From assembly GCF_900111245.1 (NCBI RefSeq), contig NZ_FOGO01000020.1, forward strand, positions 62,001 to 126,000: a stretch of 64,000 nt of DNA. The letters are read 5' to 3'. The notes below the pieces were generated by a model. The model did no database searches and was not told the DNA's origin. It was given only the letters and a program-made list of their open reading frames with translations. Of the stretch, positions 55,512 to 62,569 are shown one piece after another. Each line of letters begins with the position of its first letter. The first letter of the stretch is position 1. Position numbers and translations under genes: made by a program. The DNA is from Streptomyces qinglanensis (GTDB lineage: Bacteria > Actinomycetota > Actinomycetes > Streptomycetales > Streptomycetaceae).

Positions 55512-56468
55512 ATGAACACCCCTCCGAGCGATGTGTCCCGTGTGACGTGCGTCGGCGCCGGCGTCATAGGCGGCGGCTGGGTCGCGCACTTCCTCGCGCG
55601 CGGCTACGACGTGACCGCCTGGGACCCCGCACCCGATGCACCCGAGAAGCTGCGTCGCCTGGTGGACGCCGCCTGGCCCTCGCTCACCCGGCTGGGGCTC
55701 GCCGAGGGCGCCTCACCGGACCGGCTCCGGTTCGCCGCCACCCTCGAAGAGGCGTGCGCCGAGGCGCAGTTCGTGCAGGAGAGCGCGCCGGAGAAGCTGG
55801 AACTCAAGCGCGGCCTGCTGGCCGAGCTGGACGCGGCGACGCCCGAGGGCGTCGTCATCGCCTCCTCCACGTCCGGCTACCCGATGACCGACATGCAGAC
55901 CGAGGCCGCGCACCCGGAGCGGCTGCTGGTGGGCCACCCGTTCAACCCGCCGTATCTGATCCCGCTGGTCGAGGTGGTCGGCGGCGAGCGCACCGACCGG
56001 TCGGCCGTCGAGTGGGCGTCGCGGTTCTACGAGGCGGCCGGCAAGTCGGTGATCACGATGGAGCGGGAGCTGCCCGGTTTCATCGCCAACCGGCTGCAGG
56101 AGGCGCTGTGGCGGGAGGCGCTGCACATGGTCGCCAACGGCGAGGCGACGGTGCAGGAGATCGACGACTCGATCACCGAGGGTCCCGGGCTGCGCTGGGC
56201 GTTCATGGGGCCCTGCCTGACGTTCGCGCTGGCGGGCGGCGAAGGGGGCATGGGCCATATGCTCGACCACTTCGGGCCGTCCCTGAAGTCGCCGTGGACC
56301 CGGCTGGAGGCGCCCGAACTGGACCGGGCGCTGCGGGACGCGATGGTGGCCGGTTGCGAGGAGGCCGCCGCCGGGCGCAGCATCGCCGACCTGGTCGCCG
56401 AACGGGACCGGGGCGTCATCGACGTGCTGCGGGCCACCGGCCGGCTCCCCGGCGAGGCGTCCGCATGA
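55512..56468 (+). CDS. L-carnitine 3-dehydrogenase (3-hydroxyacyl-CoA dehydrogenase family)
   Basis: NAD-dependent oxidation of L-carnitine to 3-dehydrocarnitine (318 residues). The Rossmann loop is VTCVGAGVIGGGWVAHFLARG at 11-31; the 3-hydroxyacyl-CoA dehydrogenase blocks are SSTSGYPMTDMQTEAAHPERLLVGHPFNPPYLIPLVEVVGG near 120-160 (catalytic His) and GFIANRLQEALWREALHMVANGEAT near 190. The pattern and length agree with carnitine dehydrogenase rather than beta-oxidation FadB. It overlaps the thioesterase gene (ATGA); in some bacteria the two are fused. GAGGAG lies 9 nt before the ATG. Confidence 0.87.
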   Translation: MNTPPSDVSRVTCVGAGVIGGGWVAHFLARGYDVTAWDPAPDAPEKLRRLVDAAWPSLTRLGLAEGASPDRLRFAATLEEACAEAQFVQESAPEKLELKRGLLAELDAATPEGVVIASSTSGYPMTDMQTEAAHPERLLVGHPFNPPYLIPLVEVVGGERTDRSAVEWASRFYEAAGKSVITMERELPGFIANRLQEALWREALHMVANGEATVQEIDDSITEGPGLRWAFMGPCLTFALAGGEGGMGHMLDHFGPSLKSPWTRLEAPELDRALRDAMVAGCEEAAAGRSIADLVAERDRGVIDVLRATGRLPGEASA

Positions 56469-56917
56469 CCCGGCTCCCGCTCTTCGAGCAGACCGTGCGC
56501 CCCGAGTGGATCGACTACAACGGTCATATGAGCGAGGCGTTCTATGTCCTGGTCTTCGGCCACGCCACCGACGCGATGATGGACGAGGTCGGTCTGGGGC
56601 CGGCCTACCGGGAGGACACCGGCTGCTCCCTGTACACCGTCGAGGCGCATGTCCGGTACCTGGACGAGGTCGCGGAGGGCGCCCCGCTGACGGTGCGTAC
56701 CCGCGTCCTCGGTGCCGCCGGGAAGAAGCTGCGCTTCGCGCACGAGATGTCCGTCGGGGAGCGCCCGGTCGCCACGAGCGAGCTGTTCGCGCTGCACGTG
56801 GGCGCCGAGGGCAGCACGCCCTTCCCGGAGGCGGTCCGCGCACGTCTGGAGGCGCTCGTCGAGGAGCCCCCGGAGTGGGCGGGGCGCGCCGTCGCTCCGG
56901 TCGGCCGCGCCGGGTGA
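56465..56917 (+). CDS. Hot-dog thioesterase (betainyl-CoA thioesterase likely)
   Basis: 150-residue single hot-dog (4HBT-type) thioesterase. The catalytic region is PEWIDYNGHMSEAFYVLVFGHATDAMM at 13-39; TVEAHVRYLDEVAEGAPLTV near 58 is the central strand. Position, overlap with the carnitine dehydrogenase gene and known fusions of these two activities point to hydrolysis of betainyl-CoA to glycine betaine and CoA. Other short-chain acyl-CoA substrates cannot be excluded. Confidence 0.85.
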   Translation: MTRLPLFEQTVRPEWIDYNGHMSEAFYVLVFGHATDAMMDEVGLGPAYREDTGCSLYTVEAHVRYLDEVAEGAPLTVRTRVLGAAGKKLRFAHEMSVGERPVATSELFALHVGAEGSTPFPEAVRARLEALVEEPPEWAGRAVAPVGRAG

Positions 56918-56919
56918 TG

Positions 56920-56948
56920 TTGACGATCCGGGGAGCGAATCCCACAAT
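56920..56948 (+). promoter_or_regulatory. Promoter for the dioxygenase gene
   Basis: TTGACG and CACAAT with a 17-bp spacer, starting right after the thioesterase stop. Transcription would begin near 56955 and leave a leader of about 205 nt before the dioxygenase. Confidence 0.5.
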
Positions 56949-57033
56949 GAGCGGCATGGTCGCGCACTCCACTTCCCCGCTCGGACGCCACGGCGTCCCG
57001 TGGCGGCGCGGGTGCGAGCGATCCGGTCTCTAG
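56947..57033 (+). CDS. Possible 28-aa leader ORF
   Basis: ATG ORF of 28 codons (MSGMVAHSTSPLGRH..., ending CERSGL). A second ATG at 56956 lies at the predicted transcript start. There is no good ribosome site. It precedes two related hairpins and the dioxygenase gene. It does not match the Cys-type leader peptides I know from actinobacteria. Confidence 0.25.
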   Translation: MSGMVAHSTSPLGRHGVPWRRGCERSGL

Positions 57034-57064
57034 GTGTGACCCCGGCTCCCGGAGGGAGCGACGG

Positions 57065-57115
57065 CGGCCGCGCGTCCGCGCGGCCGGGTACGACGGCCGC
57101 GTGCGGACGCGGCCG
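57065..57115 (+). promoter_or_regulatory. Two related hairpins in the dioxygenase leader
   Basis: Hairpin A pairs CGGCCGCGC (57065-57073) with 57078-57086; hairpin B pairs CGGCCGCGT (57094-57102) with 57107-57115. The left arms differ by one base, so the arms can also pair across. This could be a tandem terminator or an attenuator. Confidence 0.5.
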
Positions 57116-57159
57116 GTACGTCCACCACGCGTTCGACCGGATCCGCTGGAGGATCGATC

Positions 57160-58146
57160 ATGAGCATCACCACCCCCGACCAGACCCCCGACCAGACTCC
57201 CGGCCAGGCTCCCGCCCGGACCCCCGACGGGACCGCGGCGCTGCGTGACGCCCGCGTCCCCGAAGGGGGCCTCTACGAGGGCGTGCGCATCCTGCGGCCC
57301 TTCGCCGAGGACTGGGAGGAGCGGCCCTACGAGCAGATCGAGGTCGTGCCGCAGACACGCGTCATCGGCGCGGAGATCCGCGGCGCCGACCTGTCCCGTC
57401 CGCTGAGCCCCGCGCTGCGCGAGGAGCTGAACCGGGCGCTGCTGGAGTGGAAGGTCCTCTTCTTCCGCGGCGCGGGCCTCACCCCCGAGCAGCAGGCCGG
57501 CTTCGCCCGGAACTGGGGCGATCTGGAGACCAATCCGCTGCTGGCCCGCGGGTCCAGCGACGAGATCGTCCGGTTCGAGAAGGGGGCGGCGGCGCGGCCC
57601 ACGTACGAGAACGTGTGGCACACCGACGTCACCTTCCGGGAGCGCCCCGCCCTGGGCGCGGTGCTGCAGCTCCGTGAAGTGCCCCCGCTGGGCGGGCACA
57701 CCATGTGGGCGGACATGGCCGCGGCCTACGACAACCTGCCCACCCGGATCCGGGAGCGGATCGACGGGGCCACCGCGGTGCACGACTTCATCCCCGGGTT
57801 CGCACGGTTCACCTCGGCCGAGCGGCTGGCCGAACTCCAGGAGGAGTTCCCGCCGGTCGAGCACCCGGTGGTGCGCACCCACCCGGAGACCGGCCGCCGG
57901 ATGCTGTTCGTGAACACCTCGTTCACCACCCACATCGTGGGGATGGAGCGCGAGGAGAGCGACCGGCTGCTGGCCGAACTGGTCCGCCAGGCGCACGTTC
58001 CGGAGTACCAGGTGCGCTTCGCCTGGCAGCCCGGTGACATCGCGTTCTGGGACAACCGGGCGACCCAGCACTACGCGCTGTTCGACTACGCGCCGCACCG
58101 CCGGGTCGCCGAGCGGGTGGCGATCGTCGGCGACCGGCCGTTCTGA
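57160..58146 (+). CDS. TauD/TfdA-family Fe(II)/2-oxoglutarate dioxygenase
   Basis: Non-heme iron dioxygenase using 2-oxoglutarate (328 residues). The metal triad is visible: HTD in VWHTDVTFRERP near 151 and the distal His in WDNRATQHYALFDYAP near 301, with the 2-oxoglutarate Arg in HRRVAERVAIVG near 313. The first 30 residues are a Pro/Thr/Gln repeat (TPDQTPDQTPGQAP). After the carnitine-type genes, one possibility is hydroxylation of gamma-butyrobetaine or another betaine to feed the pathway; but classic gamma-butyrobetaine hydroxylases are longer with an extra N-terminal domain, so a taurine- or sulfonate-type role remains open. GGAGG stands 8 nt before the ATG. Confidence 0.88.
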   Translation: MSITTPDQTPDQTPGQAPARTPDGTAALRDARVPEGGLYEGVRILRPFAEDWEERPYEQIEVVPQTRVIGAEIRGADLSRPLSPALREELNRALLEWKVLFFRGAGLTPEQQAGFARNWGDLETNPLLARGSSDEIVRFEKGAAARPTYENVWHTDVTFRERPALGAVLQLREVPPLGGHTMWADMAAAYDNLPTRIRERIDGATAVHDFIPGFARFTSAERLAELQEEFPPVEHPVVRTHPETGRRMLFVNTSFTTHIVGMEREESDRLLAELVRQAHVPEYQVRFAWQPGDIAFWDNRATQHYALFDYAPHRRVAERVAIVGDRPF

Positions 58147-58162
58147 GCCACCCCCCGCAGCC

Positions 58163-58202
58163 GCTTCGCCCGCTTCTCTTCCCCCGGAGGGGCGGGCGAA
58201 GC
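58163..58202. terminator. Bidirectional terminator after the dioxygenase gene
   Basis: A perfect 11-bp stem (GCTTCGCCCGC at 58163-58173 with 58192-58202) and an 18-nt loop, between convergent genes. Confidence 0.7.
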
Positions 58203-58249
58203 CCTGTCCGGGCGTCGGCCGCGGACCGGCCGTGCGCAGGCCGGGCCGG

Positions 58250-59287
58250 TCAGCCGGCCGGGACGCGGACCTCGTCGCGGATGTCGTTCACCCGGTCCGC
58301 CCACGCCTCCAGGTCCACCTTCTTCGGGTCGACTCCGTAGGTGTCGAGGGCGTCCTTGGCGACGTAGGCGGCGGTGCCCGGGTCGCTCCAGGCGCAGACG
58401 GGGATCGTCAGCTTCCGGCTGCCCTGCGACTTGACCAGTACCTCGCAGGTCAGCGGGTCGCCGCCGGCGGGTGTGATGTCGCGGCGCTTGACGGCCACCG
58501 ACATCGCCGAGCCCGACTCCATGCCGTCCATCATCTGGTTCTTGGACCTCTCGGGGTTGCCGTAGTCCTCGCCGGTGGCCGCCCCGTACAGCAGCCGGGA
58601 GCTGCCGGAGGGGTTGGCGTAGGAGCCCAGGTGGGCCTCCTCGCCCGGCTGGTCGGGGTCCACCGACTCGCTGAGGTCCTTCTTGAGACGGTACTTGCCG
58701 TCGTCCAGCGTCTTGGGGAACTTCAGCTCGTAGACGGTCTCCGAAGGGCTCGGTGTCGGCTCCGGGGAGGAGGCGTCGTCGGCGGGCTCCTCGGAGGCCG
58801 ACTCGGACTTCTCGGGCTTCACCTTGTCGTCGGCCGCGTCGTCCTTGTCGTCGGAACCGCCCGAGAGCACCAGCAGCGTGCCGGCGACCGCCAGCGCGAC
58901 CACCAGTACGGCGGCCACGACGATGCCGACGACCTTGTTGCTGCGGTTCGGCGGGGGCGGCGGGCTTCCGTAGGGTGCGGGGAAGCCGGGCTGGCCGGGC
59001 TGGCCGAAGCCGCCCGGAGCGCCGGGGCCGCCCGGAGCGCCCGGGTTGCCCGGGGGCTGGCCGAAACCGCCGCCCTGCGGCTGGCCGTAGGCACCGGCAC
59101 CACCCTGGGGCCGGCCATAGGCACCGCCCTGCGGCTGTCCGTAGCCGCCGCTCTGCGGCTGCCCCTGGCCACCGTCCTGCGGCTGTCCGTAGGCAGCGTC
59201 CTGCGGCTGTCCGTAGCCTCCCGCGGACGGGGGGCCGAAGCCGCCGCCGCCCTGCGGCTGGTTCGGCGGCTGCGGGGGTGTCGTCAT
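58250..59287 (-). CDS. PQG-rich single-pass membrane protein with extracytoplasmic domain
   Basis: 345 residues, function unknown. Residues 1-115 are a cytoplasmic Gln/Gly/Pro tract built of GGYGQPQ-type repeats. One membrane helix (VVGIVVAAVLVVALAVAGTLLVL) lies at about 118-140. A Asp/Lys/Ser-rich stalk follows, and from about 187 a 155-residue extracytoplasmic domain (VYELKFPKTLDDGKYRL, AMSVAVKRRDITPAG) with two Cys (CEVL near 285, VCAW near 300) that may form a disulfide. Such proteins are frequent in Streptomyces; no enzyme motif is present. Convergent with the dioxygenase. Confidence 0.75.
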   Translation of the reverse strand: MTTPPQPPNQPQGGGGFGPPSAGGYGQPQDAAYGQPQDGGQGQPQSGGYGQPQGGAYGRPQGGAGAYGQPQGGGFGQPPGNPGAPGGPGAPGGFGQPGQPGFPAPYGSPPPPPNRSNKVVGIVVAAVLVVALAVAGTLLVLSGGSDDKDDAADDKVKPEKSESASEEPADDASSPEPTPSPSETVYELKFPKTLDDGKYRLKKDLSESVDPDQPGEEAHLGSYANPSGSSRLLYGAATGEDYGNPERSKNQMMDGMESGSAMSVAVKRRDITPAGGDPLTCEVLVKSQGSRKLTIPVCAWSDPGTAAYVAKDALDTYGVDPKKVDLEAWADRVNDIRDEVRVPAG

Positions 59288-59400
59288 CCCGTGTCCCTCC
59301 CTGCGAGGGAGGCGTACCCCGTCCCCCGACCGTGCTCGTGCCCGACGCTCGGTTCACGGTACCGCCGTCTTGGCCAAAGCATGACTTCGGGGATACCGGT

Positions 59401-61284
59401 TCAGCGCGGGTAGAGCGTGTCGATCTCGGCGGCGAAGTCCCGCACGATCGCCGCCCGCCGCAGCTTCATGGACGGGGTCAGGTGCCCCGCCTCCTCGGTG
59501 AAGTCGTGCGGCAGCACCACGAACCTGCGGATCGACTCGGCCCGCGAGACCAGCGAGTTGGCCTCGTCCACGGCCTGCTGCAGATTGCGCAGCAGGTCCC
59601 CGTCCACGGCCAGCTCGGCCGCGGTCAACCGCTCCTTGCGGTGCATCCGGCGCCAGTGCGCGAGCCCGTCCGGCTCCAGCGTCACCAGCGCCGTCACATA
59701 CGGCCGGTTGTCGCCGATCACCAGGCACTGGCTGATCAGCGGATGCGCGCGCAGCCAGTCCTCCAGCGGGGCGGGCGCCAGATTCTTGCCCGCCGAGGTG
59801 ATGATGAGGTCCTTCTTGCGGCCGGTGATGCTCAGATACCCCTCCGAATCGAGCGCGCCCAGGTCGCCGGTGGGCAGCCACCCCTCCGCGTCCCGGTGCG
59901 GGAGCACGCTCCCGGTACGCGCTTCCCAGTAGCCGCCGAACACGTGGTCGCCCTTGATCAGCACCTCGCCGTCGTCCGCGATCCGCAGCGCCGTGCCCGG
60001 CACCGGCCAGCCCACCGTGCCCAGCCGGGGTTTGAGCGGCGGCGTGGCGGTCGTCGCCGCTGCCGTCTCGGTCAGCCCGTACCCCTCGTAGACCGTGACG
60101 CCCGCGCCCTCGAAGAACGCCGCGAGCCGGTGCCCCAGCGGGGAGCCGCCGCAGATGACGTACCGGCACCGGCCACCCAGCGCCGAGCGGATCCGGCGGT
60201 AGATCAGCGTGTCGTACAGCCCGCGCGCGGCCCGCAGGCCGAACCCGGGGCCGCCGCCGAAGCCGTGCTCCTGTGCCTCGACGGCCTCCCCGTACCGCTG
60301 CGCGATCCGCGCCCCGCGGTCGAACGAGGAGGCCCGGCCCATCCGCTCCGCCGTCGCCCGGCCGGTGTTGTAGATCTTCTCCAGCACATACGGGATGCCC
60401 AGCAGGAACGTCGGCGCGAAGCTCGCCAGGTCCGGGAGCAGGTCCTCGGTTTTCAGGCTCGGCGCGTGCCCGAGCCGCACCCGCGCCCGCAGGCAGCCGA
60501 TGGCCACCATCCTGCCGAACACGTGCGACAGCGGCAGGAACAGCAGCGTCGAGGCCGGTTCGGACTGCTCACCGCGGAAGACCGGATACAGCAGCTCGAT
60601 CGCGTTGTCGACCTCGGCGAAGAAGTTGCCGTGCGTGAGCACGCAGCCCTTGGGCGGGCCCGTCGTACCCGAGGTGTAGATGAACGTGGCGATGCTCTGC
60701 GGCCCCAACTGCGCCCGGCGCTCGGCGACGAGTTCGTCCGGCAGCTCCCGGCCCGCGTCCACCACATGGCCCACGGCACCGGAACTGAACTGCCACAGAT
60801 GCTCCAGGCCCGGCAGGTTGCCGCGCTCGGCACTGAGCATCCGGGTCTGCTCGACGTCCTCCACGAAGCAGGCCCGCGCCCGCGAGTCCTGCAGGATGTG
60901 CCGGGCCTGCAGGGCCGAGGAGGTGGGGTAGACCGGCACCGTGACCAGGCCGGCCGCCCAGGCGGCGAAGTCCGTGAGGGTCCACTCGTAGGTGGTGCGG
61001 GCCATGATGGCCAGCCGGTCGCCCGGCCGCAGGCCCAGCGCGATCAGGCCCTTCGCCATCGCCAGTACCTCGGCGGCGAGTTCGCGGGCCGTCATGTCCT
61101 GCCAACTGCCGTCCCGCACCTTCCGGCTGAGGACGGGCTCCTCGGGGGCCTCGGCGGCGTTGGTGAAGGGGATGTCGGCCAGCGAGCCGACGGCCACCCG
61201 CGGGGCCAGCGGCGGGACGGAGACCTCGCGGACCCTGCCGTCCTCCACCTTCTTGTGCGGTTCGACCAGTTGCACCGGTTGCAT
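59401..61284 (-). CDS. Long-chain fatty acid--CoA ligase (AMP-forming)
   Basis: Acyl-CoA synthetase (627 residues) making acyl-CoA from fatty acid, ATP and CoA at the inner membrane face. ATP/AMP loops: FIYTSGTTGPPKGCVLTHGN near 202, VYEGYGLTETAAATTATPP near 382, and EGWLPTGDLGALDSEGYLSITGRKKD near 455 with the FACS motif; the catalytic Lys is expected in LTPSMKLRR near 609. The AAGGAG 8 nt upstream supports the ATG at 61284. An inverted repeat TTAC-N6-GTAA about 75 bp upstream is a likely operator for the neighbouring TetR protein. Confidence 0.93.
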   Translation of the reverse strand: MQPVQLVEPHKKVEDGRVREVSVPPLAPRVAVGSLADIPFTNAAEAPEEPVLSRKVRDGSWQDMTARELAAEVLAMAKGLIALGLRPGDRLAIMARTTYEWTLTDFAAWAAGLVTVPVYPTSSALQARHILQDSRARACFVEDVEQTRMLSAERGNLPGLEHLWQFSSGAVGHVVDAGRELPDELVAERRAQLGPQSIATFIYTSGTTGPPKGCVLTHGNFFAEVDNAIELLYPVFRGEQSEPASTLLFLPLSHVFGRMVAIGCLRARVRLGHAPSLKTEDLLPDLASFAPTFLLGIPYVLEKIYNTGRATAERMGRASSFDRGARIAQRYGEAVEAQEHGFGGGPGFGLRAARGLYDTLIYRRIRSALGGRCRYVICGGSPLGHRLAAFFEGAGVTVYEGYGLTETAAATTATPPLKPRLGTVGWPVPGTALRIADDGEVLIKGDHVFGGYWEARTGSVLPHRDAEGWLPTGDLGALDSEGYLSITGRKKDLIITSAGKNLAPAPLEDWLRAHPLISQCLVIGDNRPYVTALVTLEPDGLAHWRRMHRKERLTAAELAVDGDLLRNLQQAVDEANSLVSRAESIRRFVVLPHDFTEEAGHLTPSMKLRRAAIVRDFAAEIDTLYPR

Positions 61285-61359
61285 GGTGACGGCTCCTTCC
61301 TCGCATGTGCGGAGAGTTCCGTCCTCGCCCAGCGCCCAGCGCCTGACGCGGCAGTAACC

Positions 61360-61379
61360 TTACCGAGAAGTAAATTTAC
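61360..61379. promoter_or_regulatory. Operator-like repeats upstream of the acyl-CoA ligase
   Basis: TTAC-CGAGAA-GTAA (61360-61373) overlaps a perfect 10-bp palindrome GTAAATTTAC (61370-61379). They are the only AT-rich motifs in this gap and lie 76 bp before the ligase start. Confidence 0.5.
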
Positions 61380-61459
61380 GGGAGCGGGACGAGTTCAGGG
61401 AATGCCCGCGCGCCACCTTCATCGGACACACACAGGACCGGCCCTCGACCTTGCCAAGG

Positions 61460-61715
61460 GCGCCCCACCGCCCGGCCGTCCGGCTTCCGCCGCGCCCTCG
61501 GACACGGCACGTGGACCTTCGCCCGCCGCCTGGCGGGGCTGTGCGCGGCCGCCGACGGACGGGAAGTGTGCTACGCCGAGGCGGGCTTCAGGGCACCCGC
61601 ACCGCTCCCGGCCCAGGTCGATTACGCCGCCGGCCCCGCCTCGGGCACCTTCGTCCTGCGGGACGGTGACGGCCCCGCCGGGAGACATCTCACGGGCCGT
61701 GCGGGCCTCGGGCCA
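61460..61715 (+). pseudogene. Decayed C-terminal fragment of a MaoC-like dehydratase
   Basis: An open frame reads TARPSGFRRALGHGTWTFAR from about 61467, then VCYAEAGFRAPAPLPAQVDY and ends its homologous part with RHLTGRA near 61700. Full-length MaoC/HtdX-type dehydratases end just like this (GFRRAIAHGMWTKARCLA ... FKRPVLLPATV ... HLTG). The N-terminal 200 or so residues are missing, there is no start codon at the break, and the normal stop is gone; the frame runs on antisense into the TetR gene. I read it as the relic of a MaoC gene that usually sits by such a TetR and acyl-CoA genes. Confidence 0.55.
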
Positions 61716-62397
61716 CCGCGGAACCGGAGCCCACTCCAGGCACCCATCGGGCGCCCTTCATCAGATTCTCCAGTCCGGCCCAGCAGAAGTTCATCAGCGT
61801 CGCCGCCGTCTCGTTCGCCGACGGCGCGTCCGGCGACGGTTCGGCACCGGACAGGCCGGTGCGGCTGCGCGAGTCGGCCCACTCGGCGAGCGACTCGGCA
61901 GCGCCCACCAGCGCATGCGCCAGCCCGGAGACCTCCCGTTCGGCCAGCTTCCCGGCGCAGCCCGCGTCCCGCGCCGCCTGCCCCAGCAGCGCCGTGACGA
62001 TCACGACGACCTCGATCCGCATGGTGTCGACCTCGCGGGAGAAGGGCTCACCCCGGGTGCGGGCCCGGTAGAGCACGGCGACCCCGTCCGGGCGCGCCGC
62101 GGTGTGCGCGAAGAACGCCGTGAGGCCGTTCCAGAGCTGCTGGTCGGCGGAGAGCCCGCGCTGTCGGGTGCCCTCCCGCACGGCCGCCACGAGCGCGGCG
62201 ACCTCGCGCCGGACACAGGCCGTGAACAGCTCTTCCTTGGACTTGAGGTACAGATAGACCAGCGGCTTGGAGACACCGGCCGCCTCGGCGATGTCGTCCA
62301 TGGAAGCGGCCTGGTAACCGTGCCGCGCGAACGCCGTGACCGCGGCGTCCAGCATCTGCCGCTCCCTCACCTCGCGCGGCATGCGCTTCTGCCCCAC
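61690..62397 (-). CDS. TetR-family regulator (fatty-acid metabolism likely)
   Basis: TetR repressor of 235 residues from the GTG at 62397. The helix-turn-helix is REVRERQMLDAAVTAFARHGYQAASMDDIAEAAGVSKPLVYLYLKSKEELF (residues about 7-57), followed by the ligand-binding half (ALVGAAESLAEWADS near 171, MNFCWAGLENLM near 211). The GTG at 62397 has AAGGGA 9 nt upstream; the GTG at 62415 and the internal ATG at 62382 are alternatives. It lies upstream of an acyl-CoA ligase on the same strand, across a MaoC relic, and probably controls acyl-CoA genes. Confidence 0.87.
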   Translation of the reverse strand: MGQKRMPREVRERQMLDAAVTAFARHGYQAASMDDIAEAAGVSKPLVYLYLKSKEELFTACVRREVAALVAAVREGTRQRGLSADQQLWNGLTAFFAHTAARPDGVAVLYRARTRGEPFSREVDTMRIEVVVIVTALLGQAARDAGCAGKLAEREVSGLAHALVGAAESLAEWADSRSRTGLSGAEPSPDAPSANETAATLMNFCWAGLENLMKGARWVPGVGSGSAVARGPHGP

Positions 62398-62506
62398 GCG
62401 CTTCCATCCCTTCACCCCGTATGCCCCGTGACCCCCTCGCCGGACCGGCGACGCCACCCCGACAGCGCGCACGTTCCCCCGCCAACTCCGGCTCCCGGCA
62501 AGCCTA

Positions 62507-62536
62507 CGCGCCCCCGGCGGCGGAGCCGGGGGCGCG
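62507..62536 (-). terminator. Terminator of the symporter gene
   Basis: A perfect 12-bp stem (62507-62518 with 62525-62536), loop GGCGGA, 33 bp after the symporter stop in the minus direction. Confidence 0.8.
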
Positions 62537-62569
62537 CGGAAGGAGGCCGGACGAGGGGAAGAGATCAGG

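Noticed and set aside
57160..58146. Calling the dioxygenase gamma-butyrobetaine hydroxylase
   Set aside because: Context allows it, but the protein lacks the extra N-terminal domain and length of that family, so only the TauD/TfdA family was assigned.
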